From Tubulanus polymorphus (lineage: Eukaryota > Nemertea > Palaeonemertea > Tubulaniformes > Tubulanidae), in the NCBI RefSeq assembly GCF_964204645.1, contig NC_134032.1:312501-376500 (forward strand): a stretch of 64,000 bases of DNA. Direction: 5' to 3'. Each line of letters begins with the position of its first letter. Within the stretch, counting starts at the first letter, position 1. Position numbers and translations under genes: made by a program. Of this stretch, positions 33,311-46,640 are shown in pieces. Under the pieces are notes generated by a model. It was not told where the DNA came from, ran no database searches, and saw only the letters and a list, made by a program, of their open reading frames with translations.

Positions 33311-36300
33311 AAATGTTGATATCTCAACAAAAGTAATTACTGACACTGATTCTGAGTGGTCCTGATGCTGAATAGAGGATGCACAGTGGTATCCCGGGTT
33401 CAATCCCGGTCTATTGGTACTGATTCTGAGTGGTCCTGATGCTGAATAGAGGTTGTACAGTGGTATCCCGGGTTCAATCCCGGTCTATTGGTACTGATTC
33501 TGGGTGGTTCTGATGCTGAATAGAGGATGCACAGTGGTATCCCGGGTTCAATCCCGGTCTATTGGTACTGATTCTGAGTGGTCCTGATGCTGAATAGAGG
33601 TTGTACAGTGGTATCCCGGGTTCAATCCCGGTCTATTGGTACTGATTCTGGGTGGTTCTGATGCTGAATAGAGGATGCACAGTGGTATCCCGGGTTCAAT
33701 CCCGGTCTATTGTTACTGATTCTGAGTGGTCCTGATGCTGAATAGAGGATGTACAGGGTTGTCCCGGGTTCAATCCCGGTCTATTGGTACTGATTCTGAG
33801 TGGTCCTGATGCTGAATAGAGGATGCACAGTGGTATCCCGGGTTCAATCCCGGTCTATTGGTACTGATTCTGGGTGGTTCTGATGCTGAATAGAGGATGC
33901 ACAGTGGTATCCCGGGTTCAATCCCGGTCTATTGGTACTGATTCTGAGTGGTCCTGATGCTCAATAGAGGATGCACAGTGGTATCCCGGGTTCAATCCCG
34001 GTCTATTGGTACTGATTCTGAGTGGTCCTGATGCTCAATAGAGGATGCACAGTGGTATCCCGGGTTCAATCCCGGTCTATTGTTACTGATTCTGAGTGGT
34101 CCTGATGCTGAATAGAGGTTGTACAGGTGTGTCCCGGGTTCAAACCCGGTCTATTGGTACTGATTCTGGGTGGTCCTGATGCTCAATAGAGGATGCACAG
34201 TGGCATCCCGGGTTCAATCCCGGTCTATTGGTACTGATTCTGAGTGGTCCTGATGCTCAATAGAGGATGCACAGTGGTATCCCGGGTTCAATCCCGGTCT
34301 ATTGTTACTGATTCTGAGTGGTCCTGATGCTGAATAGAGGTTGTACAGGTGTGTCCCGGGTTCAAACCCGGTCTATTGGTACTGATTCTGAGTGGTCCTG
34401 ATGCTCAATAGAGGATGTACAGTGGTGTACCGACCGTACGGTGCTGCCGCTATGCTCATCGTTAGCGGGTTTTTCAAACACTAACTATAGTCAACTCTGG
34501 CAATCGACGTGTTCTCCAGTAATACTCCGTAACCCTTGCTTGCCAGAGTTGACTAACGTTAGTGTATGAAAATCCCGCTAACAATGAGTATAGCGGCAGC
34601 ACCGTACGGTGAAATGTTGATATCTCAACAAAAGTAATTACTGACACTGATTCTGAGTGGTCCTGATGCTGAATAGAGGATGTACAGTGGTATCCCGGGT
34701 TCAAAACCGGTCTATTGGTACTGATTCTGGGTGGTCCTGATGCTGAATAGAGGATGTACAGTGGCGTACCGACCGTACGGTGCTGCCGCTATACTCATCG
34801 TTAGCGGGTTTTTCATACACTAACTTTAGTCAACTCTGGCAATCGACGTGCTCTCCAGTAATACTCCGTAACCCTTGCTTGCCAGAGTACACTTACGTTA
34901 GTGTATGAAAATCCCGCTAACTATGAGCATAGCGGCAGCACCGTACGGTGAAATGTTGATATCTCAACAAAAGTAATTACTGACACTGATTCTGAGTGGT
35001 CCTGATGCTCAATAGAGGATGTACAGGGTTGTCCCGGGTTCAAAACCGGTCTATTGGTACTGATTCAGAGTGTTCCTGATGCTCAATAGAGGATGTACAG
35101 GGTTGTCCCGGGTTCAAAACCGGTCTATTGGTACTGATTCAGAGTGTTCCTGATGCTCAATAGAGGATGTACAGGGTTGTCCCGGGTTCAAAACCGGTCT
35201 GTTGGTACTGATTCTGGGTGGTCCTGATGCTCAATAGAGGATATACAGGGTTTTCCCGGGTTCAAAACCGGTCTATTGGTACTGATTCAGAGTGTTCCTG
35301 ATGCTCAAAAGAGGATGTACAGGGTTGTCCCGGGTTCAAAACCGGTCTATTGGTACTGATTCTGAGTTGTCCTGATGCTCAATAGAGGATGCACAGTGGT
35401 ATCCCGGGTTCAATCCCGGTCTATTGGTACTGATTCAGTGTGTTCCTGATGCTGAATAGAGGATGTACGGTGGCGTACCGACCGTACGGTGCTGCCGCTA
35501 TACTCATCGTTAGCGGGTTTTTCATACACTAACTTTAGTCAACTCTGGCAATCGACGTGCTCTCCAGTAATACTCCGTAACCCTTGCTTGCCAGAGTACA
35601 CTTACGTTAGTGTATGAAAATCCCGCTAACTATGAGCATAGCGGCAGCACCGTACGGTGAAATGTTGATATCTCAACAAAAGTAATTACTGACACTGATT
35701 CTGAGTGGTCCTGATGCTGAATAGAGGATGTACAGGGTTGTCCCGGGTTCAATCCCGGTCTATTGGTACTGATTCTGAGTGGTCCTGATGCTCAATAGAG
35801 GATGCACAGGGTTGTCCCGGGTTCAATCCCGGTCTATTGGTACTGATTCTGAGTGGTCCTGATGCTGAATAGAGGATGCACAGTGATATCCCGGGTTCAA
35901 TCCCGGTCTATTGGTACTGATTCTGAGTGGTCCTGATGCTGAATAGAGGATGCACAGTGGTATCCCGGGTTCAATCCCGGTCTATTGTTACTGATTCTGA
36001 GTGGTCCTGATGCTGGATAGAGAATGTACAGGGTCGTCCCGGGTTCGATCCCTGTCTATTGGTACTGATTCTGAGTGGTCCTGATGCTCAATAGAGGATG
36101 CACAGTGGTATCCCGGGTTCAATCCCGGTCTATTGGTATTGATTCTGGGTGGTCCTGATGCTGAATAGAGGATGCACAGTGGTATCCCGGGTTCGATCCC
36201 GGTCTGTTGGTACTGATTCTGAGTGGTCCTGATGCTGGATAGAGAATGTACAGGGTCGTCCCGGGTTCGATCCCTGTCTATTGGTACTGATTCTGAGTGG

Positions 36301-39300
36301 TCCTGATGCTGAATAGAGGATGCACAGTGGTATCCCGGGTTCAAAACCGGTCTATTGTTACTGATTCTGAGTGGTCCTGATGCTAGATAGAGAATGTACA
36401 GGGTCGTCCCGGGTTCGATCCCTGTCTATTGGTACTGATTCTGAGTGGTCCTGATGCTGAATAGAGGATGTACAGTGGTATCCCGGGTTCAAAACCGGTC
36501 TATTGGTACTGATTCTGAGTGGTCCTGATGCTGAATAGAGGCTGTACAGTGGTATCCCGGGTTCAATCCCGGTCTATTGGTACTGATTCTGAGTGGTCCT
36601 GATGCTGAATAGAGGATGCACAGTGATATCCCGGGTTCAATCCCGGTCTATTGGTACTGATTCTGAGTGGTCCTGATGCTGAATAGAGGATGTACAGTGG
36701 CGTACCGACCGTACGGTGCTGCCGCTATACTCATCGTTAGCGGGTTTTTCATACACTAACTTTAGTCAACTCTGGCAATCGACGTGCTCTCCAGTAATAC
36801 TCCGTAACCCTTGCTTGCCAGAGTACACTTACGTTAGTGTATGAAAATCCCGCTAACTATGAGCATAGCGGCAGCACCGTACGGTGAAATGTTGATATCT
36901 CAACAAAAGTAATTACTGACACTGATTCTGAGTGGTCCTGATGCTCAATAGAGGATGTACAGGGTTGTCCCGGGTTCAATCCCGGTCTATTGGTACTGAT
37001 TCTGAGTGGTCCTGATGCTGAATAGAGGATGCACAGTGGTATCCCGGGTTCAAAACCGGTCTATTGTTACTGATTCTGAGTGGTCCTGATGCTGAATAGA
37101 GGATGCACAGTGGTATCCCGGGTTCAATTCCGGTCTATTGGTACTGATTCTAAGTGGTCCTGATGCTGAATAGAGGATGCACAGTGGTATCCCGGGTTCA
37201 ATCCCGGTCTATTGGTACTGATTCTGAGTGGTCCTGATGCTGAATAGAGGATGCACAGTGGTATCCCGGGTTCAATCCCGGTCTATTGGTACTGATTCTG
37301 AGTGTTCCTGATGCTGAATAGAGGATGTACAGTGGCGTACCGACCGTACGGTGCTGCCGCTATGCTCATCGTTAGCGGGTTTTTCATACACTAACTTTAG
37401 TCAACTCTGGCAATCGACGTGCTCTCCAGTAATACTCCGTAACCCTTGCTTGCCAGAGTTGACTAACGTTAGTGTATGAAAATCCCGCTAACAATGAGTA
37501 TAGCGGCAGCACCGTACGGTGAAATGTTGATATCTCAACAAAAGTAATTACTGACACTGATTCTGAGTGTTCCTGATGCTCAATAGAGGATGTACAGGGT
37601 TGTCCCGGGTTCAAAACCGGTCTATTGGTACTGATTCTGAGTGGTCCTGATGCTGAATAGAGGATGTACAGTGGTATCCCGGGTTCAAAACCGGTCTATT
37701 GGTACTGATTCTGGGTGGTCCTGATGCTCAATAGAGGATGTACAGTGGTATCCCGGGTTCAAAACCGGTCTATTGGTACTGATTCTGAGTGGTCCTGATG
37801 CTGAATAGAGGATGTACAGGGTTGTCCCGGCTTCAAAACCGGTCTATTGGTACTGATTCTGAGTGGTCCTGATGCTCAATAGAGGATGAACAGTGGTATC
37901 CAGGGTTCAAAACCGGTCTATTGGTACTGATTCTGAGTGGTCCTGATGCTGAATAGAGGATGCACAGTGGTATCCCGGGTTCAATCCCGGTCTATTGGTA
38001 CTGATTCTGAGTGTTCCTGATGCTGAATAGAGGATGTACAGTGGCGTACCGACCGTACGGTGCTGCCGCTATGCTCATCGTTAGCGGGTTTTTCATACAC
38101 TAACTTTAGTCAACTCTGGCAATCGACGTGCTCTCCAGTAATACTCCGTAACCCTTGCTTGCCAGAGTTGACTAACGTTAGTGTATGAAAATCCCGCTAA
38201 CAATGAGTATAGCGGCAGCACCGTACGGTGAAATGTTGATATCTCAACAAAAGTAATTACTGACACTGATTCTGAGTGTTCCTGATGCTCAATAGAGGAT
38301 GTACAGGGTTGTCCCGGGTTCAAAACCGGTCTATTGGTACTGATTCTGAGTGGTCCTGATGCTGAATAGAGGATGTACAGTGGTATCCCGGGTTCAAAAC
38401 CGGTCTATTGGTACTGATTCTGGGTGGTCCTGATGCTCAATAGAGGATGTACAGTGGTATCCCGGGTTCAAAACCGGTCTATTGGTACTGATTCTGAGTG
38501 GTCCTGATGCTGAATAGAGGATGTACAGGGTTGTCCCGGCTTCAAAACCGGTCTATTGGTACTGATTCTGAGTGGTCCTGATGCTCAATAGAGGATGAAC
38601 AGTGGTATCCAGGGTTCAAAACCGGTCTATTGGTACTGATTCTAAGTGGTCCTGATGCTGAATAGAGGATGTACAGGTGTTTCCCGGGTTCAAACCAGGT
38701 CTCTTGGTACTGATTCAGAGTGTTCCTGATGCTCAATAGAGGATGTACAGGGTTGTCCCGGGTTCAAAACCGGTCTATTGGTACTGATTCTGGGTGGTCC
38801 TGATGCTGAATAGAGGATGCACAGTGGTATCCCGGGTTCATTCCCGGTCTATTGGTACTGATTCTGGGTGGTCCTGATGCTCAATAGAGGATGCACAGTG
38901 GTATCCCGGGTTCATTCCCGGTCTATTGGTACTGATTCTAAGTGGTCCTGATGCTCAATAGAGGATGTACAGGGTTTTCCCGGGTTCAAAACCGGTCTAT
39001 TGGTACTGATTCAGAGTGTTCCTGATGCTCAATAGAGGATGTACAGGGTTTTCCCGGGTTCAAAACCGGTCTATTGGTACTGATTCTGAGTGGTCCTGAT
39101 GCTGAATAGAGGATGCACAGTGGTATCCCGGGTTCATTCCCGGTCTATTGGTACTGATTCTAAGTGGTCCTGATGCTCAATAGAGGATGTACAGGGTTTT
39201 CCCGGGTTCAAAACCGGTCTATTGGTACTGATTCTGAGTGGTCCTGATGCTCAATAGAGGATGTACAGTGGTATCCCGGGTTCAATCCCGGTCTATTGGT

Positions 39301-39425
39301 ACTGATTCTGAGTGGTCCTGATGCTGAATAGAGGATGTACAGTGGTATCCCGGGTTCAAACCCGGTCTATTGGTACTGATTCTGAGTGGTCCTGATGCTC
39401 AATAGAGGATGTACAGTGGCGTACC

Positions 39426-42400
39426 GACCGTACGGTGCTGCCGCTATACTCATCGTTAGCGGGTTTTTCATACACTAACTTTAGTCAACTCTGGCAATCG
39501 ACGTGCTCTCCAGTAATACTCCGTAACCCTTGCTTGCCAGAGTACACTTACGTTAGTGTATGAAAATCCCGCTAACTATGAGCATAGCGGCAGCACCGTA
39601 CGGTGAAATGTTGTTATCTCAACAAAAGTAATTACTGACACTGATTCTGAGTGGTCCTGATGCTCAATAGAGGATGTACAGGGTTGTCCCGGGTTCAAAA
39701 CCGGTCTATTGGTACTGATTCAGAGTGTTCCTGATGCTCAATAGAGGATGTACAGGGTTGTCCCGGGTTCAAAACCGGTCTATTGGTACTGATTCAGAGT
39801 GTTCCTGATGCTCAATAGAGGATGTACAGGGTTGTCCCGGGTTCAAAACCGGTCTGTTGGTACTGATTCTGGGTGGTCCTGATGCTCAATAGAGGATATA
39901 CAGGGTTTTCCCGGGTTCAAAACCGGTCTATTGGTACTGATTCAGAGTGTTCCTGATGCTCAATAGAGGATGTACAGGGTTGTCCCGGGTTCAAAACCGG
40001 TCTATTGTTACTGATTCTGAGTTGTCCTGATGCTCAATAGAGGATGCACAGTGGTATCCCGGGTTCAATCCCGGTCTGTTGGTACTGATTCTAAGTGGTC
40101 CTGATGCTGAATAGAGGATGCACAGTGGTATCCCGGTTTCAATCCCGGTCTATTGGTACTGATTCTGAGTGGTCCTGATGCTGAATAGAGGATGTACAGG
40201 TGTTTCCCGGGTTCAAACCCGGTCTATTGGTACTGATTCAGTGTGTTCCTGATGCTCAATAGAGGATGTACGGTGGCGTACCGACCGTACGGTGCTGCCG
40301 CTATACTCATCGTTAGCGGGTTTTTCATACACTAACTTTAGTCAACTCTGGCAATCGACGTGCTCTCCAGTAATACTCCGTAACCCTTGCTTGCCAGAGT
40401 ACACTTACGTTAGTGTATGAAAATCCCGCTAACTATGAGCATAGCGGCAGCACCGTACGGTGAAATGTTGATATCTCAACAAAAGTAATTACTGACACTG
40501 ATTCTGAGTGGTCCTGATGCTGAATAGAGGATGCACAGTGGTATCCCGGGTTCAATCCCGGTCTATTGGTATTGATTCTGGGTGGTCCTGATGCTGAATA
40601 GAGGATGCACAGTGGTATCCCGGGTTCAATCCCGGTCTATTGTTACTGATTCTAAGTGGTCCTGATGCTGAATAGAGGATGCACAGTGGTATCCCGGGTT
40701 CAAAACCGGTCTATTGGTACTGATTCTAAGTGGTCCTGATGCTGAATAGAGGATGCACAGTGGTATCCCGGGTTCAATCCCGGTCTATTGGTACTGATTC
40801 TGAGTGGTCCTGATGCTCAATAGAGGATGCACAGTGGTATCCCGGGTTCAATCCCGGTCTATTGTTACTGATTCTGAGTGGTCCTGATGCTGGATAGAGA
40901 ATGTACAGGGTCGTCCCGGGTTCGATCCCTGTCTATTGGTACTGATTCTGAGTGGTCCTGATGCTGAATAGAGGATGTACAGTGGTATCCCGGGTTCAAA
41001 ACCGGTCTATTGGTACTGATTCTGAGTGGTCCTGATGCTCAATAGAGGATGTACAGTGGTATCCCGGGTTCAATCCCGGTCTATTGGTACTGATTCTGAG
41101 TGGTCCTGATGCTGAATAGAGGATGTACAGTGGTATCCCGGGTTCAAACCCGGTCTATTGGTACTGATTCTGAGTGGTCCTGATGCTCAATAGAGGATGT
41201 ACAGTGGCGTACCGACCGTACGGTGCTGCCGCTATACTCATCGTTAGCGGGTTTTTCATACACTAACTTTAGTCAACTCTGGCAATCGACGTGCTCTCCA
41301 GTAATACTCCGTAACCCTTGCTTGCCAGAGTACACTTACGTTAGTGTATGAAAATCCCACTAACTATGAGCATAGCGGCAGCACCGTACGGTGAAATGTT
41401 GATATCTCAACAAAAGTCATTACTGACACTGATTCTGAGTGGTCCTGATGCTCAATAGAGGATGTACAGGGTTGTCCCGGGTTCAAAACCGGTCTATTGG
41501 TACTGATTCAGAGTGTTCCTGATGCTCAATAGAGGATGTACAGGGTTGTCCCGGGTTCAAAACCGGTCTATTGGTACTGATTCAGAGTGTTCCTGATGCT
41601 CAATAGAGGATGTACAGGGTTGTCCCGGGTTCAAAACCGGTCTGTTGGTACTGATTCTGGGTGGTCCTGATGCTCAATAGAGGATATACAGGGTTTTCCC
41701 GGGTTCAAAACCGGTCTATTGGTACTGATTCAGAGTGTTCCTGATGCTCAATAGAGGATGTACAGGGTTGTCCCGGGTTCAAAACCGGTCTATTGTTACT
41801 GATTCTGAGTTGTCCTGATGCTCAATAGAGGATGCACAGTGGTATCCCGGGTTCAATCCCGGTCTGTTGGTACTGATTCTAAGTGGTCCTGATGCTGAAT
41901 AGAGGATGTACAGGTGTTTCCCGGGTTCAAACCCGGTCTATTGGTACTGATTCAGTGTGTTCCTGATGCTCAATAGAGGATGTACGGTGGCGTACCGACC
42001 GTACGGTGCTGCCGCTATACTCATCGTTAGCGGGTTTTTCATACACTAACTTTAGTCAACTCTGGCAATCGACGTGCTCTCCAGTAATACTCCGTAACCC
42101 TTGCTTGCCAGAGTACACTTACGTTAGTGTATGAAAATCCCGCTAACTATGAGCATAGCGGCAGCACCGTACGGTGAAATGTTGATATCTCAACAAAAGT
42201 AATTACTGACACTGATTCTGAGTGGTCCTGATGCTGAATAGAGGATGCACAGTGGTATCCCGGGTTCAATCCCGGTCTATTGGTATTGATTCTGGGTGGT
42301 CCTGATGCTGAATAGAGGATGCACAGTGGTATCCCGGGTTCAATCCCGGTCTATTGTTACTGATTCTAAGTGGTCCTGATGCTGAATAGAGGATGCACAG

Positions 42401-45400
42401 TGGTATCCCGGGTTCAAAACCGGTCTATTGGTACTGATTCTAAGTGGTCCTGATGCTGAATAGAGGATGCACAGTGGTATCCCGGGTTCAATCCCGGTCT
42501 ATTGGTACTGATTCTGAGTGGTCCTGATGCTCAATAGAGGATGCACAGTGGTATCCCGGGTTCAATCCCGGTCTATTGGTATTGATTCTGGGTGGTCCTG
42601 ATGCTGAATAGAGGATGCACAGTGGTATCCCGGGTTCAATCCCGGTCTATTGTTACTGATTCTAAGTGGTCCTGATGCTGAATAGAGGATGCACAGTGGT
42701 ATCCCGGGTTCAAAACCGGTCTATTGGTACTGATTCTAAGTGGTCCTGATGCTGAATAGAGGATGCACAGTGGTATCCCGGGTTCAATCCCGGTCTATTG
42801 GTACTGATTCTGAGTGGTCCTGATGCTCAATAGAGGATGCACAGTGGTATCCCGGGTTCAATCCCGGTCTATTGTTACTGATTCTGAGTGGTCCTGATGC
42901 TGGATAGAGAATGTACAGGGTCGTCCCGGGTTCGATCCCTGTCTATTGGTACTGATTCTGAGTGGTCCTGATGCTGAATAGAGGATGTACAGTGGTATCC
43001 CGGGTTCAATCCCGGTCTATTGGTACTGATTCTGAGTGGTCCTGATGCTGAATAGAGGATGTACAGGGTTGTCCCGGGTTCAATCCCGGTCTATTGTTAC
43101 TGATTCTGAGTGTTCCTGATGCTCAATAGAGGATGTACAGGGTTGTCCCGGGTTCAATCCCGGTCTATTGGTACTGATTCTGAGTGGTCCTGATGCTGAA
43201 TAGAGGATGTACAGGGTTGTCCCGGGTTCAATCCCGGTCTATTGGTACTGATTCTGAGTGGTCCTGATGCTGAATAGAGGATGCACAGTGGTATCCCGGG
43301 TTCAATCCCGGTCTATTGGTACTGATTCTGAGTGGTCCTGATGCTGGATAGAGAATGTACAGGGTCGTCCCGGGTTCAAAACCGGTCTATTGGTACTGAT
43401 TCTGAGTGGTCCTGATGCTCAATAGAGGATGCACAGTGGTATCCCGGGTTCATTCCCGGTCTATTGGTACTGATTCTAAGTGGTCCTGATGCTCAATAGA
43501 GGATGTACAGGGTTTTCCCGGGTTCAAAACCGGTCTATTGGTACTGATTCTAAGTGGTCCTGATGCTGAATAGAGGATGCACAGTGGTATCCCGGGTTCA
43601 ATCCCGGTCTATTGGTACTGATTCTGAGTGGTCCTGATGCTCAATAGAGGATGTACAGTGGTATCCCGGGTTCAATCCCGGTCTATTGGTACTGATTCTG
43701 AGTGGTCCTGATGCTGAATAGAGGATGTACAGTGGTATCCCGGGTTCAAACCCGGTCTATTGGTACTGATTCTGAGTGGTCCTGATGCTCAATAGAGGAT
43801 GTACAGTGGCGTACCGACCGTACGGTGCTGCCGCTATACTCATCGTTAGCGGGTTTTTCATACACTAACTTTAGTCAACTCTGGCAATCGACGTGCTCTC
43901 CAGTAATACTCCGTAACCCTTGCTTGCCAGAGTACACTTACGTTAGTGTATGAAAATCCCGCTAACTATGAGCATAGCGGCAGCACCGTACGGTGAAATG
44001 TTGATATCTCAACAAAAGTAATTACTGACACTGATTCTGAGTGGTCCTGATGCTCAATAGAGGATGTACAGGGTTGTCCCGGGTTCAAAACCGGTCTATT
44101 GGTACTGATTCAGAGTGTTCCTGATGCTCAATAGAGGATGTACAGGGTTGTCCCGGGTTCAAAACCGGTCTATTGGTACTGATTCAGAGTGTTCCTGATG
44201 CTCAATAGAGGATGTACAGGGTTGTCCCGGGTTCAAAACCGGTCTGTTGGTACTGATTCTGGGTGGTCCTGATGCTCAATAGAGGATATACAGGGTTTTC
44301 CCGGGTTCAAAACCGGTCTATTGGTACTGATTCAGAGTGTTCCTGATGCTCAATAGAGGATGTACAGGGTTGTCCCGGGTTCAAAACCGGTCTATTGTTA
44401 CTGATTCTGAGTTGTCCTGATGCTCAATAGAGGATGCACAGTGGTATCCCGGGTTCAATCCCGGTCTGTTGGTACTGATTCTAAGTGGTCCTGATGCTGA
44501 ATAGAGGATGCACAGTGGTATCCCGGTTTCAATCCCGGTCTATTGGTACTGATTCTGAGTGGTCCTGATGCTGAATAGAGGATGTACAGGTGTTTCCCGG
44601 GTTCAAACCCGGTCTATTGGTACTGATTCAGTGTGTTCCTGATGCTCAATAGAGGATGTACGGTGGCGTACCGACCGTACGGTGCTGCCGCTATACTCAT
44701 CGTTAGCGGGTTTTTCATACACTAACTTTAGTCAACTCTGGCAATCGACGTGCTCTCCAGTAATACTCCGTAACCCTTGCTTGCCAGAGTACACTTACGT
44801 TAGTGTATGAAAATCCCGCTAACTATGAGCATAGCGGCAGCACCGTACGGTGAAATGTTGATATCTCAACAAAAGTAATTACTGACACTGATTCTGAGTG
44901 GTCCTGATGCTGAATAGAGGATGCACAGTGGTATCCCGGGTTCAATCCCGGTCTATTGGTATTGATTCTGGGTGGTCCTGATGCTGAATAGAGGATGCAC
45001 AGTGGTATCCCGGGTTCAATCCCGGTCTATTGTTACTGATTCTAAGTGGTCCTGATGCTGAATAGAGGATGCACAGTGGTATCCCGGGTTCAAAACCGGT
45101 CTATTGGTACTGATTCTAAGTGGTCCTGATGCTGAATAGAGGATGCACAGTGGTATCCCGGGTTCAATCCCGGTCTATTGGTACTGATTCTGAGTGGTCC
45201 TGATGCTCAATAGAGGATGCACAGTGGTATCCCGGGTTCAATCCCGGTCTATTGTTACTGATTCTGAGTGGTCCTGATGCTGGATAGAGAATGTACAGGG
45301 TCGTCCCGGGTTCGATCCCTGTCTATTGGTACTGATTCTGAGTGGTCCTGATGCTGAATAGAGGATGTACAGTGGTATCCCGGGTTCAAAACCGGTCTAT

Positions 45401-46640
45401 TGGTACTGATTCTGAGTGGTCCTGATGCTCAATAGAGGATGTACAGTGGTATCCCGGGTTCAATCCCGGTCTATTGGTACTGATTCTGAGTGGTCCTGAT
45501 GCTGAATAGAGGATGTACAGTGGTATCCCGGGTTCAAACCCGGTCTATTGGTACTGATTCTGAGTGGTCCTGATGCTCAATAGAGGATGTACAGTGGCGT
45601 ACCGACCGTACGGTGCTGCCGCTATACTCATCGTTAGCGGGTTTTTCATACACTAACTTTAGTCAACTCTGGCAATCGACGTGCTCTCCAGTAATACTCC
45701 GTAACCCTTGCTTGCCAGAGTACACTTACGTTAGTGTATGAAAATCCCACTAACTATGAGCATAGCGGCAGCACCGTACGGTGAAATGTTGATATCTCAA
45801 CAAAAGTAATTACTGACACTGATTCTGAGTGGTCCTGATGCTCAATAGAGGATGTACAGGGTTGTCCCGGGTTCAAAACCGGTCTATTGGTACTGATTCA
45901 GAGTGTTCCTGATGCTCAATAGAGGATGTACAGGGTTGTCCCGGGTTCAAAACCGGTCTATTGGTACTGATTCAGAGTGTTCCTGATGCTCAATAGAGGA
46001 TGTACAGGGTTGTCCCGGGTTCAAAACCGGTCTGTTGGTACTGATTCTGGGTGGTCCTGATGCTCAATAGAGGATATACAGGGTTTTCCCGGGTTCAAAA
46101 CCGGTCTATTGGTACTGATTCAGAGTGTTCCTGATGCTCAATAGAGGATGTACAGGGTTGTCCCGGGTTCAAAACCGGTCTATTGTTACTGATTCTGAGT
46201 TGTCCTGATGCTCAATAGAGGATGCACAGTGGTATCCCGGGTTCAATCCCGGTCTGTTGGTACTGATTCTAAGTGGTCCTGATGCTGAATAGAGGATGCA
46301 CAGTGGTATCCCGGTTTCAATCCCGGTCTATTGGTACTGATTCTGAGTGGTCCTGATGCTGAATAGAGGATGTACAGGTGTTTCCCGGGTTCAAACCCGG
46401 TCTATTGGTACTGATTCAGTGTGTTCCTGATGCTCAATAGAGGATGTACGGTGGCGTACCGACCGTACGGTGCTGCCGCTATACTCATCGTTAGCGGGTT
46501 TTTCATACACTAACTTTAGTCAACTCTGGCAATCGACGTGCTCTCCAGTAATACTCCGTAACCCTTGCTTGCCAGAGTACACTTACGTTAGTGTATGAAA
46601 ATCCCGCTAACTATGAGCATAGCGGCAGCACCGTACGGTG
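39426..46640. repeat. higher-order duplications within the satellite
   Basis: Foldback positions give repeat blocks of 1,788 bp (39426 to 41214, and again 43816 to 45604). Unit-by-unit variants between 39605-41214 and 43995-45604 are almost the same, including rare ones such as the cccggtttcaatcc unit and the gaggatatacag unit. This indicates recent segmental duplication inside the array. Confidence 0.8.

Noticed and set aside
33173-38736. Several near-identical minus-strand frames of 64-118 codons beginning MNPG
   Set aside because: They are translations of the 74-bp satellite and the foldback element, repeated wherever the same junction occurs; no protein family signal.
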